Shown piece by piece: positions 41,356 to 54,368 of a stretch of 64,000 nt of DNA. The notes beneath the pieces were generated by a model, which was not told where the DNA came from, ran no database searches, and saw only the letters and a program-made list of their open reading frames with translations. Within the stretch, counting starts at the first letter, position 1; each line of letters opens with the position of its first letter. A program made the translations under genes and the position numbers. This DNA comes from Strongylocentrotus purpuratus (lineage: Eukaryota; Echinodermata; Echinoidea; Camarodonta; Strongylocentrotidae): NCBI RefSeq assembly GCF_000002235.5, contig NW_022145609.1, positions 12,430,328 to 12,494,327 on the forward strand. Reading direction: 5' to 3'.

Positions 41356-41600
41356 GGGCGGAGCAAATGTCGGCGGAGCAATTGTCGGCGGAGCAAATGT
41401 CGGCGGAGCAATTGTCGGCGGAGCAATTGTCGGCGGAGCAAATGTCGGCGGAGCAAATGTCGTCGGAGCAATTGTCGGCGGAGCAATTGTCGGCGGAGCA
41501 ACTGTCGGCGGAGCAAATGTCGCGGAGCAAATGTCGCGGAGCAATTGTCGCTTTTTGCGGAGCATTTGTCGGCGGAGCAATCGTCGGCGGAGCATGTGTC
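41356..41600. repeat. 15-bp tandem repeat array, inverted relative to 39.3 kb
   Basis: About 16 units of GGAGCAAWTGTCGGC. Its right edge carries the same irregular units, with the CTTTTTGC spacer, as the left edge of the other array. Confidence 0.88.
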
Positions 41601-42635
41601 ATGGAACCATGTGCTCCCCCCCCCCCCCACTCCCCCATCGAGTGGCTAAAAAAGGACGAGAAAAGAGAAGTGGGGAAATGGGGATAAGGAAAAGGATGAG
41701 AAAAACAGAGACACGGCGACAGCCTCCGGCGTTGTTGTTGTTTCAGTTTTATTGGCGTGTATCATTTATTTATGAATATTTACGCCTACGTTAATCGATA
41801 GTCTTGTAAATTCGCACGTTACTTTGGCCTCCCCCCCCCCCTCTCCCTTAATGGGTGGACCCCCGCTGCGCCATTGTGTACAATAATGTCGTGAAATGAA
41901 GGAGAGTAAAAACATGACATCACATATTTATTGAGCTCTCTTTTACATTCATCGCGATGATCATATTGATTTCTTTTCATGAACAATAATTGGGTAATTC
42001 TACATGGGGGGCGTTGAAGGAATTATGAAGCCCTGATTAACATCTGGGCCTACTGCGTTCGTGTCTCCTTAGATCAAGATTAATGTATCTTGATCTTCGG
42101 AGTAGTTGCTACAACCGGCCGTGTCAGACACGTTGCCCCCATTTAACACAATTATACAATAACAATTAACATTGCATTTAATTAAAAGAATGAAACGAAT
42201 AAAATAACTCTCATATTACGGGAAACATATAGTATGGATCAAATGATTTGGTCGATCCAGTTCGATGGCACAAACACTACTGGCACTACTGGACAGAGAT
42301 CCTAATAATTACAGAGCATAGAATGGATCTGTGTTGCGTTCCCACTAAAATATGAAACCATTGCAGGGTCTGGACATACACATGCTATCATTTCGAACTT
42401 TTGAAATTGCATGGTTTGAAAAAACATTCCTCTGAATTGTAGTTCAGAAAAATGGTGAAAAGAACTATTGTGCTGCTCTCAGCGATGCAGACATTTTAAT
42501 GCACAATAAAATAATGTTCATGTAAGATACATACAAATGAGAAACTTTGTGCTTTTTCTTACATGTTGTTAAGTAAGAGAGTTTCAAGAATTATACTGGA
42601 TCATCCGCATCTCTACCTAACAAATCAAATCATGA

Positions 42636-42900
42636 TAATATGTCATCTAGTGGTCTAGTAGATAAGTCACTGGACATTAGATCAAAAGGTATGTGGTTCA
42701 AATCCCAGCCCAGCACTACCATCCTTTTACAAGACGTTAATCTACATTTGCCACTCTCCATCCAGGTGTAAGTGGGAACCTGATATACTTGAGCGCTACT
42801 TAATTTTGCGGCTTGGCTATTACCGGGGTAATAATATCTAATCACCATGAACGTCACTGCGTAATGGAGATGAGCCCTACATAAAGTGGCCATTATCATT
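42636..42900 (+). mobile_element. tRNA-derived SINE
   Basis: The tRNA-like head has an A-box-like TAGTAGATAAGTC and B-box GGTTCAAATCC. The body follows with CCAGGTGTAAGTGGGAACC, a layout typical of animal SINEs. Confidence 0.6.
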
Positions 42901-42909
42901 AAAGGCAAA

Positions 42910-44390
42910 ATCAGACAATTTTTTTAACTCAAAATTATAGTGAGTTTATTTAGTCCGTAAACGATCTCCAAGTTAGCCGAACCCACGGATATTGAAAAGT
43001 AACTTTGCATATTTATAACGATGCGGAATTGACCAATAAATTACATTACTACTAAAAGTATACGAATCCATAACCATAACATCAGCAGGGCAAACGGAAG
43101 ATATCGAAATATATTCTATCCATGTTATATCTAGATGTTGTAATAATATATTAATAACAGTCATTTTCATAAAAGAACATAAAATATGATAAAGGATAAC
43201 AAAAGATAACACAGTGTCTAATCCGGGAGTTTGGGATGTCCACACCCCCCCCCCCCACTACATCCCACTTTCAATTCCAGTTTGGTACTTTAAGTACACA
43301 TCAAGTATAAACAAAGAGCCCTTTGTTGCCCCCCTCCCCCCTTCATCAACACAACCACCGACTAATTTGTTCACTAAAAATAATCTGAAAAATATAATAT
43401 ATTCTTCTTGGCTTGATTGCTTCTCAGATAAGTTGGGGTGGGGGAGGAAACACCCCAAAATCTGCTTATCCAATTTTTGTAAAATCTATTTATTTTTCTT
43501 TGGAGAATCACTTATGCCTCCCGCCTCCGCCGGAGAATCCTGAACCTGAATCCGCCAGTAAAATAAATTATAAATTAAATTTAAAAATTAATTGATTATA
43601 ACCTAAACAAATATTGATCGTTCTCCTTCTATTCTACGAAAGACAATAGAGTGCAAATATCAAAATTACAATAAACATTAGTAGCGAAAATGTACGTACT
43701 ACGACATGCCTCTCCGGATGATAATCAGATACATTTCTCTAATACGATTTACAATCCTAATATTCAGCGGGGGGAAATGGTAATACTTACCATGTTATAT
43801 AAAATACGTACCCTCCCGCTCCTATTTCCTCCAGAAAAATCATCATATTCAACATCTATTATAGATTGTGAAGTCAAACCGATCTGTCCATGCAGTGTGA
43901 GCTTGCTAAACTACGAATTGTAATGTAGGCTAATCAGGGGCGACCGAGCGACTTGGAAGGGGGGAAGGACACCAAGAAAAAAGGGCACCTACAAAGGGAA
44001 ATCTGAAAGCGAAAATATACAATTTTGTTGACATTGGTATATACCCCTACATTGTGATTACAATTATCATTGATGATTTCAATACTTGTTTCACTTTATA
44101 CACCATACGAGATATTGCTTAAGCATCATGCTAAGCAGTTGGGTTTGATTGTCAAAAAATTGTTTGCGAGCGAGCGAAGCGAGCGAGGAAACTTTTTAAG
44201 ATGTGTGAGATCGCAGTGCGAAAACTTACATCTTATAGAGAGGAAAAAACCAATCCTAATCGGATTATAAGCACATCCTCATAACGGAAGACTGAAAAGA
44301 CCCTCGATAAGTAACATAAGTATATCATCTACAGATGCGTGCAAGCGTAGCGAGCGAGTTGGGTTTTTTTTTTGGGGGGGGGGGGATTGC
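42910..44390. other. Intergenic region with poly-C runs and GCGAGCGAAG motifs
   Basis: No gene. It holds poly-C near 43243-43257, a possible hAT-element remnant ending AATCCGCCAGT near 43555, and GCGAGCGAGCGAAGCGAGCG at about 44166. Confidence 0.4.
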
Positions 44391-44399
44391 TCTTAGTCG

Positions 44400-45370
44400 C
44401 TTGAAATTAGCTAGGGCACGTTTAATGATGAGAGGAGAAGGGGACACTTATCAGGAAAGAAAAGGAGCATTGTGCCAAAGTACAGAGCGTAATTATCAAA
44501 GGTGAAAATGGGGCACTTCTTTCACCTTCAAAACGAGGCGCTCACCAGGGAAAAAGTCAGTCATGAGAATAGGAAATGGGCATCTGTCGACGCAAAAGGG
44601 GCCCCTATCAGATGTTGATAGGGGCATTTATAAGATATTATTATGTATTGTTAAAAGGGAAATTATCAGAGGTGAAAAGAGGCACTTATCGCATCTGATC
44701 AAGAGAGGCAATGACCAGATATGAAAAGGGGCACTCATGTGAATGAAAAAGGGACACGTGTAATAAAGGAAAATGCGCAGTAGTTAAAAGAACATGGGCA
44801 CCGATCAGATTTTAAAGGGGCATCTATCGGAGGTAGAGGAGGCACCTATCTGAAGTTAAAAGGACTAACTTATCATACCTGAAAAGGGTCATTTACCAGA
44901 GAAGGGGCACTTATGAGAAGGAGAAGGGGCTCTTTTTTGATGGGGGACTTATCATTAGGCAAAGAGGCACTTATTAAAAAGGAAAAAGGGCAGATGTGAA
45001 AATATCAGGGGCGCTTATCCAAGTTAGAATGGGGGTAGTTATTAAAAGGGGAAGGAACACTTCTTACAAAGGAAAAAGGGCACTTGTCAAAGTAAAAGAG
45101 GCACGTACCTCTCATATTTAAATAGGAAAATTATCAAAGGTGAAGGGGACACTTATCAAAAGTGAAAAGAGGCACTTCTCGTACCTAACTAGGGGCACTT
45201 ACTAGAGATTAAAAAGGGCACTTATGAGAATGGAAAATGGACACTATGTTGTGAAGGAAAATGGGAACATGTCGAAGGAAAAGGGGCACTTATTAGAGTT
45301 TAAAAGGGGAAGGGGCACTTTTACGATTTATAAGGGGCATTTTTCAAAGTAAAAAGGGTGCTTGAAAAAA
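44400..45370. repeat. Degenerate AGGGGCACTTATCA repeat (inverse of the GCCCC family)
   Basis: About 970 bp of loose repeats of AAAAGGGGCACTTATCA, the reverse complement of the motif in the EGF-array C units. A further forward stretch runs at about 46430-46700. Confidence 0.75.
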
Positions 45371-45379
45371 TGAGAGGGA

Positions 45380-46380
45380 TACCTAGCCCACCCCCGGGAG
45401 GGCCGCCTCTGGGGAATTGCCGGCTTTCCAAAGGAAAGCCTCTTTATAGATTACGGTTAATACGTTCGCCTGTAACCTTCCACTTCCCACTAATAAAATC
45501 TGAACCTTTGTGGGACTACAGCAAATATTCAAATATAAAAAAGATGAATAAAGTATAAAAACATTAAATTTAATCTTCTTCAATTGTGATTAACCCCAAA
45601 CCAATCTCCTCTAATCCACATAACATCTATCATATGAAGTCCAAAAGGAAAAGCTTAATAGTATGGGTATAAGGTTATCTAATATAACCCTCTTTTTTAA
45701 TAAATGCTCCTCCATTCCCCTCCCCAATCTTGATCATGGACTGGCATGGCATCGCTGGCTGCTGCATAGGAGGCAATTAAGGTTGAACAAAAGATGGAGG
45801 CCCCAGGGCCTATTAAACGAATGGCTCATATAACAATTATTTAATCGTGTAATACGATGTGTTTAAGTCAGATCTAAGCTTACCTGTTCGCAGGATTTCT
45901 ACTCAGCACACATATTAAATGATAACCATGATGATAATAATTCCTTGTTTCATGTCCCTCTCAGTCTCAAGAATCGTTCGGGTCCACTTTAGTCTTTGCT
46001 GCTGTGTGCGCAACGTTACAATCACTTTAAAATAATTTCAAACAAGGTAGTGAAACGGACAATCGCTTATAACTGCAACTAATCCAATAATTGATGGTTG
46101 TGGTCCAAATCTGTCATCCTACATGCAGGAGCCAGTTTTGTACTGAAGTGTTGGAAGTGTACTAGTCCCATTCATGCTCGTGTGATATAATCGTTCTCGT
46201 TATACCATGCTCTGGTGATTATCAAATATACTTCCTCTATGACAAGCTCCTAATGATAAATATCCCGCCCGTTGACACACTCTGATAGACACTCGATGTC
46301 CTTCTATATACCTACCATTATCCCAGCTTTGAGTAAAATATGGATTATTGATATTCGCGAACCAGACAACCATACATAGG
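45380..46380. other. Intergenic region, nothing recognised
   Basis: No coding or repeat signal could be supported. Confidence 0.35.
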
Positions 46381-46429
46381 CGGTGCTCCTGGGGAAAGTG
46401 CAGGGGCACAGTGCCCCCCCCCCCACATA

Positions 46430-46700
46430 CACCCTTTTCAAGTACCCCTTAATTGCCCCTTTATACATAGGAAAAGTGCTCCCTTTCATTATGATAGTTA
46501 CCCCTTTTCCAATAAATGCCTGTTTCCCATTATTCTAAGTGCCTTTTTTGTTTAAAGGTTCGAGAATCGTCCCATTTTTACCTCTGATAATTGCCCTTTG
46601 ACTTTGATACATGCTTCTTTTCTTTTCTAATAATATTCTTTTTACTTTCTGATGAGTGCCCCTTATCCTCCCTCCATAAAATATGCCCCTAATTTACAGC
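46430..46700. repeat. GCCCC-type degenerate repeat, forward
   Basis: RTGCCYCTTTT/ATAA words at roughly 23-30 bp spacing, the same family as 2166-2656. Confidence 0.6.
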
Positions 46701-46739
46701 GATTCAAAGAGCAACCTTTTCTTTGATTTCCTCCTAAGC

Positions 46740-48880
46740 TCGCTCGGTCGCATTAATAGTTGATATGAATATGTTAACTTTCGAAGGTCTTTTCAGTCTT
46801 TGATGATTAAATTGTGCTTAAAAGTCCCCAGGATTTGTTTCCCCTCTTTATAAGATGTAATTTTTTCGTACTGCGATCTCACAAATCTTTAAATAAATAT
46901 TCAGACCATCACACTCAACTGCACGTACGATGCTTAAGCGGTGTCTTGGACCATGTATCAAAAGAGAGAAACAAACTTTGCAATCATCCCTGGTAATGTT
47001 ATCACAATCATCACCATGTAGGGGTATGTATATACAAAATAATGTCTAAAAATTGTATATTGTCGCGTTGAGGTTTCCCTTGGTAGCTAGGTGCCCCATT
47101 TTCTCCAGAAATTACCCCTTTTAGTTGGTTCCTCCCACCCCCCTCCCCCCCCCATTCTAAAGGACTCTCCGCCACCCCTACAATCATGACAAAGAAAATC
47201 TAATAGCTTCGCATTTTGTTATTCAAACTGTAGGTGGACAAGTTTCCAGGGTGAGTTATTGACCCATGCACATGTTCCACCTCCTTTGTTCAGAAAATAA
47301 TGGTATACCGACTAAAAAGAGGAAGGTAATTATTCTGTGCCTCAGGTGTTTTTCACTGTGAACAAAGTCAGTATCGTGTTCTTTTGTAAATCACTTGTGC
47401 CTTTGCTAGATTTTTTTTTTACAATAGCGCTTCACAAAACGGTTAATATTAATAATACACTGTCATCTTTTAAGTTCTCATCGATAGCAAAAACATGAAA
47501 AGGGGGAACCCCTTCTTTTGGCGGAACTTCTCTTATTGACTATTCTGACCTCATTTTATACAGTGGGTTATTACAACACTGAACAAGAATGTATACGAAT
47601 TTAACACAACTACACATAATTGTTTCCTTTGTCATTCTTCTCATTAGGTTATGCTTTTGCTTTACATGTATCATTAATATGTGTTTGACGCAACCGCGAA
47701 CATTGACCAACACACACTATTGCCCATGAAGTTTGAATAATCACAATCATTTCATGAAAAGAGGTAAAGAAAAATTATTCTGCCTTTATGGGCAAAATTG
47801 CATAATTATGACTGAACTATTGTGTAATCCAGACAAAATTTTCATAATAACGATTCGAGGCAATGCTCCATGTCATGGAATGACATCTAACATGATTTGT
47901 TTTAACTGTAAATTTATGACTGTTATTTGATTAAGCGACTGGTCAAGAAACTAGTACATGGTAACTTAGCAACATTAATTCAAGAGTTGCGCACTTGCAT
48001 TATACACAGAAGTTTGCTAATCGTCCGAGTTTGTTCGTAGCAGTTTTTTGCACCAATATGACTTCCAGATATCATTATAAGTCCTAAAGTTTCACCTCAT
48101 ACTTGAAGGTATGTTTCTGGAATAATTTGTCATAATGTTTTAAATAGCATCTAAGATAGTAGCAGTTATTTGATAGTTTGCATGGCGATTTATGGATTCG
48201 AGTGCATTCATTCATGCACACAGATGTAGTGTTGATTGATTGTCGAGCTTTGCTGTTGGAAGTAAAGTGCCTTTGTTTTTAGATTTAAAAGGAAAGTGAT
48301 TAGCATGAAATTAATATTTGGTTGATGCAGAATATGTGCAAGAGTCATAGTTGAAAGGCAGATTTATGTTAATTGTGTATACGATGTGGAACAAGGAACG
48401 TTCCTGCGGGAACTTTTTTTTTACTTTTACTTGGATTTCTTTAGAAAACGCTCTACGCACAATGTCGGCGGCGGAGTGATACTTTCAACCAAATTTCTGC
48501 GTGATAAGGCACACGCTTATAGGTTTAAAGTTAGGCGTTTCATATATAAATAGTGTTATGCAATCATGATCAGGACATATGCATGTTTTATATGTTTCAT
48601 ATTTGGGAAAGTACTTTGGATTCATTCTCTAATTGTTGAAGAAAAAACATTAATTTCAAAACACACTTTGTGAAATACCAGCATGAGATATTTTTTAAGG
48701 GAAAACTTTAATTATTTCTTATTCATCACAATTAATGTGAGAATTGTGTAACAGGGTTTGAAACTACAATGTAACATATTCATGTGTGGATACATTGATC
48801 TTATGAAATGTTTTGTTCTTTTCTGTTTGGCTTACAGGGTAACCAACACAGTTGTTGAATATGTTTGTTATTCACTACGT
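46740..48880. other. Intergenic region, nothing recognised
   Basis: AT-rich, no gene; a C-run near 47140-47155. Confidence 0.4.
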
Positions 48881-48883
48881 TCA

Positions 48884-49230
48884 GGCGCGGATCCAGGGGG
48901 GCGAGCGGGCCTTGCCCCCCCCCCCCCCCCCCCCCGCAAAAAAAAAGAGAGAGAGATAGAGAAGAAAGGAAAAGAAGGGGAAGGGAAAGAGGAGAGAAAG
49001 GGAAAGAAAGAAGAGGAAGAAGACAAGAAACGGGGTAAGAAGGAGATCGGGGGGCCGACAGGGCCTTGCCTTCCAGGCTGTTCCCCCCCCCCCCCCCCCC
49101 CATCAAAAAAAAATAAGAGAGAAGGAAGGAAAGGGAAAGAAAAAAAGGAAAAGACGAGATACAGGCGTACTGATAGGGGGAGGAGGGCTTGGGGGAAACG
49201 TAACGGTGGATTACAAATAATGCTGGAATG
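48884..49230. mobile_element. hAT-like element end with purine-rich interior
   Basis: Starts CAGGCGCGGATCCAGGGGGG, followed by poly-C runs and long GA-rich stretches. The far end was not found, so it is truncated or diverged. Confidence 0.5.
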
Positions 49231-49700
49231 ACATAATTTCCGAGATTTTTCCTCACTTTGTAGTAAATTATACTTTGTTATGCGTTTGTTGGAAAATGAC
49301 AAATTCCTAAATTTACAGCCAGGTAAGAATATATAATTCTTGAGATTCCTACATGTCAGGACCCGAGGTACGGCGTGGATCGGGAGCCTCGAGCCCCCTC
49401 CTCCCACTTTTTTTGAAAAAGTATATTAAATAGAAATTAAAAAGAAAGAGAGCAAGAAAGAAAAAATAGCTGCCAGTGTCAAAAAATAATGAGGCATCAA
49501 AATATGCTCATTTGAACGTGATTTAATGCCTAAAAACCCCCTCTGCCTTTCCATCCCTCGACTCTCTCCTTCTCACTCCTGAAGCAAGTCATTTTTGCCA
49601 TTTTTTGTCATTAAATTAAAATGAGAGCAATAAGGAGTTTGTTTTATACTGTTCCTGATTGATTTATGAGTAACATTCTTGGATTAAATACAAAACTTAC

Positions 49701-51361
49701 ATGTCTGTCCACGCGTAGTACTGCCTCGCTGCTCCTCCAGTGATGTCAACAATCACCACAGGGACTCCTAAATGGTAGAAAAAAAAGGAATGGTTACTTT
49801 ATTATTATCATTGTCATTGTCATCAACGTCAACATAAATTCTTAAAGGAACAAACGAAGGATAAACTAGACTTGTGGTCGGAGTTAATACTATGTTTTAT
49901 TCAACACATATTGTTCATATTACAAACCAATATCAAGAGCTTGTTAAGTTAGATTTTAAATCAAACTCTACTTGCTGAGCATGATCCCAAAGATTTTCGA
50001 GGAAAAGTTTCAATATCCTATTGAATATCCTTTAGAAATGTGTTCAGTTTAGTATGTAATAAGTCATTGTAATGTACACACTTTTCAACAGGTGATGGAC
50101 AAAGCTCTCGAAAGTTCTTGAGCTTGATTTTGGTTTGGAAGCCTTTGCGATCATGTTGGTAACACATTTTGGCAAAATGGCATTTAATCTATCAAGTAAT
50201 ACAGCAAATAATTAATGGACGGTGGCTTAACCCATCCAAACAGTGAAGCCTTCCGCATAAAGCGCGGTAGGTACGTGTTGAGAACTCTCATGAAGAGAAT
50301 ATGCATTTTGTAGCCCTCGGCTCCCATCCAGAATAGAGATGACAGTGTAAAATAGTGGAGGAAGCCAGCTAGGACACAGCAAGGCAGAGGAGGAAATTTG
50401 TCCTTACTTCATTCTGTATCAACAGATATCATGACCAGGAAGACGATGTAGAGACAGAGCAGGGAACTGGACAGGGGCAACAGGATCTGGTTGGGTTTGC
50501 GATCACGAAGTTTCCTAAAACAGGACAAAACCGTATTATTTATATGTATTATAACACATTTTGCATAGTTAATGCTGTCTCTGGGTGTCGCACAAGTATT
50601 GACTCTTGGAACCGCAAGCGATATGTCGTTTTGGCAATTATCTAAATGGACAGTGTTTTGAGAGCATTATTCAAAGATTTCCGAGGACGACGTACCCTTT
50701 AAAAGATTCCATGGTATTTCTTATGCTCAAGTGTTGATCATATTAGGAAGAAGACACGAATTGAAGGGCATCAAGTACAGACAGAAGTAAAGAATTTTAT
50801 TTTTGGGACCGTCTTATTTTCTATGTACCGGTATGTACAAAATTGTAACTCACAATAGATTTTTCTAGCATACACAGCTGCTTTTCTAAAAAATGTTATT
50901 TGGTAGCTTTTTTTTAATAATCAAAATTAAGTCTAATGTACGTTTTACCTACGTTTACCGAGCATCTCAGTGATTTTTATAAAACTGGTGACGGTATTAA
51001 ATTGTCTGCTCAACTGAAGCTTTTCTGAGACCAAACATGAAGTTAATTGATACCCGTTTTCTTCTATTTATGCTTACGACTTCATACCACTTGGTAACTT
51101 GTGCAAACAATTGATATTTGAAATGGAATACATTCATATTCGAATCAATCAATCACAACGTGTTGGACATCACAAGACCAGATACCTTATACTGTCACAT
51201 ATACATATTATTCCTGATTATAGAAATGATACTCACTTATTAAAAGCATATGTGAGGATTGTGATGACAAGGCCCCATATTGACATACAGCAACCAACAT
51301 AGCTTATGATCTCCAGAATAAAATCTTCCTGTGGTGACAATCCTTCTCCTCCATAGATATC
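49701..51361 (-). pseudogene. Adhesion-type 7TM receptor, partial duplicated copy (TM1-TM4)
   Basis: Exon relics at 51361-51237 (TM1, IISYVGCCMSIWGLV), 50514-50231 (TM2-TM3) and 49767-49701 (TM4) match 63538-61993 exon for exon in length (125, 284 and 67 bp). Three lesions break it. An in-frame TGA at 50411-50409 stands where the intact gene has CGA. The donor after TM3 is TTAAG instead of GTAAG (base 50230). No TM5-7 exon was found between here and the Sema gene. The duplicated block spans roughly 49570-51590 and so includes introns, which means it came from DNA duplication and not from reverse transcription. TM1 is still open, so decay looks recent. Confidence 0.85.
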
Positions 51362-52603
51362 CTGTAAAAAATAAAGATATATATATTCAAACGGGACGTC
51401 AGCTAAGTCTGACTACTAACATTCATCATAGTCTTCATGCCTCGATCAGATATGACGCGGTGATCTGCGGTTGTTTTTTTTTCTTTCTGTCTTTTCTGGA
51501 TGACGTATTTAAGACACTTTACATTTATGTAGCTAATAACACAAGGCTCAGTGAATACGCGTAGGATCCTTGTTGCGTCCAGTTGCAATTAATTTCACGT
51601 AATAACAAAAAACGCCTCATATCTGAAGGAGACTTTTTTGTCGACCATGTGAAGAACAAGTACATGTACTCAGCAGCCAGGGTTATCCCATACAAGTACA
51701 GTACTTGAACCATCTACTTGGATCACGATCAAAACGACTTTCAAAAATTCAACTGAAGGCAATTTCAATAGCCTTGTCTAACGATCAAAAACATAAACAG
51801 CGAAGTATTACGTAGTTCGGGCGTGATTTTTCCCTCTCTATGATATATAAAGGGGATTGAAGATGCCCTTAGGTTGATTTCTCGAAAGTAGCTGCAATCG
51901 GCTTCATTTATATTTTCCAGACATACAATTGAAATCATTGAACTATCCCATGCAATTAAAATACTTGGATCAGATGGACGATTCGTACATGTCCTTTAAA
52001 AAAAAAATATATATATATATAATATGCCTACACATACTTACAAATAACATAAACTCATCTAAAATCAAATCAAGCCACATATTTAATTGGCAACGAAAGA
52101 CTTACCGCATGCCGTCATCAAAATGAACAGTATAAAAACAAGATTCCTTGTCGCTGACCAAACCATTCTGAATCTTGTGCAAATCCAGTAGTTTCTTGAA
52201 GATAAATGAAGACAAACCTATTGCTTGGAAAGAAACCATTCTTAAAATTAGAATTAGTTTAAAGAACCTGTTGCTTATGTCATAATTTCATCTGGTATCG
52301 ATTTTTGTAAAACTATTTTTGTTTATTTCTGTTGATTATCAAGAACCACTTGGAACTATAATTGTAACAACGTGCCTAGTATGAATCGAATTCAAGATTT
52401 ACAAATATCGTTTTTCTATGAAGGAAAAGAGATGGTGTCACTGTTACACAATAACAATTCACTTCGTCTTCTACCTGCAACCTGTTAATGTATTGGAAAA
52501 TACATGGCCATAAACACTACTCCCTGTCAAAGTGAATTCCTTAATTAAAATCTGGACTCACCCTTTAATTAACCTTGAACCGCAAAGCAGACCTTTCAGC
52601 AAA

Positions 52604-52605
52604 AC

Positions 52606-52635
<30 letters not shown>
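52604..52635. repeat. (AAT)n microsatellite
   Basis: About ten AAT units. Confidence 0.85.
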
Positions 52636-52636
<1 letters not shown>

Positions 52637-52679
52637 GCCTAATAGTCCACTCCAAATTTTATTAAACCGAAACGGAAAT

Positions 52680-52885
52680 TCTTTTTGCCCAATTGATCGT
52701 GAGCCCGGCAGCCACTGAGCAGCGCCAGATCGACGTTGCTCTAGCCCTTATTGTTGAACGCCAAACAAGGTAGCAACAACTCCTATCTTTTAACGTCTTT
52801 TGGTATGACGCGGCCGGGGTTCGAACCCAAGACCTCCCGGTTGTGAGGCGGACGCTCTACTGACTGAGCCAACACTCCGGTATAA
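52680..52885 (-). mobile_element. tRNA-derived SINE (Val-like head)
   Basis: The minus strand reads TGGCTCAGTCAGTAGAGCG (A box) and GGGTTCGAACCC (B box), with an anticodon-loop-like CTCACAA. A non-tRNA body with GTTGCTACCTTGTTTGGCG follows. The long body shows a SINE, not a functional tRNA. Confidence 0.72.
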
Positions 52886-52899
52886 CACTGGCAAACACT

Positions 52900-54100
52900 G
52901 GCAAATTATTATTCAATAATATCTGAGAATGTATACTATTATCTAGATCTATCAGGAATAAATCATTGTCAAAATAATTCGGAAATTTGGGGTAAAAAAA
53001 ACATATTCCAACTATATGAGCGACAGTGTACATGTATGAATTTCTTAATTGTCATTAAACTCATCAACCATGCAGCTAAGTGCTTACAATTTACAAATTA
53101 CAAATAAATTAGTGAGACATTTTATAAACTTAAAGGATGTGTATGTTCATAAGGGCATACAATTCACGTCTAGTGTAATACTGCATGCTAAAGGATGAAA
53201 CGTGAATGCCATAGATAACATTTGTGACGAAATAGATGACCCATAAGTCTTCATTACAAAAAGATTTCGATGAGTGATATAAATTATGATCTTTATGAAA
53301 GCAAGTTGTAAGAATATTACAATCGAACCACAAACATTATTCATTACAAAAACAAACAAAATAAGTTTTCCTTTTCCCCGCTCCCTTCTTTTTGATTACA
53401 GTCATTTCAAACATTATTTATTCATCAAAACTTGGTGTCGTATATTCGCTATAGAATAAGACCTATCTATAGTATTAATCGATGTAGTAGGAATAGTCGC
53501 ATTAGGGATGGCAATGATCCGAAAGATTCCACACCATTTAATATTTGCTCGAAATAAAGTCATCGGAGAAGATACTTTTCCTTCTCTTTCGTGAGGATTT
53601 CGTTCTAAAACTGTCAAGTAGTGTATTGATCAATTCTAACTTCAATAAATGATACTATGTTTCTATTTCCAAATCTTTGTTATATTTATGGTGCATTTAT
53701 GACAACATGATCTCGACATAAAGTACCCATTGTCAAACAAACCTTCTAATAATCATTGTGAAATACACACTCCGTGGCGGATCGACGTTTCTCTGGCGAG
53801 AGGGAGTGGAAACAAGACCGAAAATTCTCTGACAAGCAAAATAAACCAATACATACAAACAAAAAACAAACAAGACCATTTTTCTTCGTTCATAATTTTT
53901 TCTTCTTTCATTCCCCTTTTTTGTCGGCAAAGAACCCTCTTCCCCCTTCCCCCCGGTCTGCAGCTGACACTTTATGATAGGGAAATTACGAAATAATGGC
54001 TATATTTTGTATGACATCACCCTGGAACAAAGTCAGGAGAAACGTCAATAAACGTGTAGTAAAAAAAGAAGATATTATGTTAAGAATTGTGTATATTGTC
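52900..54100. other. Intergenic region, nothing recognised
   Basis: No exon, domain or clear repeat seen. Confidence 0.4.
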
Positions 54101-54115
54101 AACGGCAGTAACGGC

Positions 54116-54368
54116 CAGTGACGTACGCAGGAACTTTTCAAGGGGGGGGGGGGGGGGAGGTATAGTGAGCAATTATTTTCCCCGTTTTTGGCCCCAGAAA
54201 ATTGAATATCGCGCCGACCGATATTTCGCTCAGTTTGGGGGGGGGGGAGGACCATTACATTTATTTTTACTCGACACCCCGCCCCCCCCCCCCCCTTTTA
54301 GCAAAAAAAAAAAAAATATTGAGGGGGGGGGGGGTTAACCCCAAAAACACCACCTGCGTACGCGCCAG
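54116..54368. mobile_element. hAT-like MITE variant, 253 bp
   Basis: Starts CAGTGACGTACGCAGG and ends CCTGCGTACGCGCCAG. Flanks GTAACGGC (54108-54115) and GTAACGGT (54369-54376) agree at 7 of 8 bases. The interior ATCGCGCCGACC..TTTCGCTCAGT plus a G run matches the 32-kb element, though the ends differ. Confidence 0.75.

Noticed and set aside
39273-41600. Possible CRISPR-like array
   Set aside because: There are no unique spacers between repeats, units are contiguous, and the context is an animal genome.
39154-41794. Frames rich in NCSAD, LSAEQ or VGGA repeats, up to 182 codons
   Set aside because: A 15-bp repeat keeps all six frames open; there is no start context, splice support or unique sequence.
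48758-49407. Frames of 151-179 codons rich in Gly, Lys/Glu or Ser/Phe
   Set aside because: They are translations of poly-C and GA-rich tracts in a transposon fragment.
50409-50411. In-frame TGA as a selenocysteine codon
   Set aside because: The intact paralogue has CGA (Arg), the same copy has lost a splice donor, and no reason for selenocysteine exists in this receptor.
52810-52885. Functional tRNA-Val gene
   Set aside because: The head is followed directly by a long conserved non-tRNA body and the flanks look like a SINE insertion.
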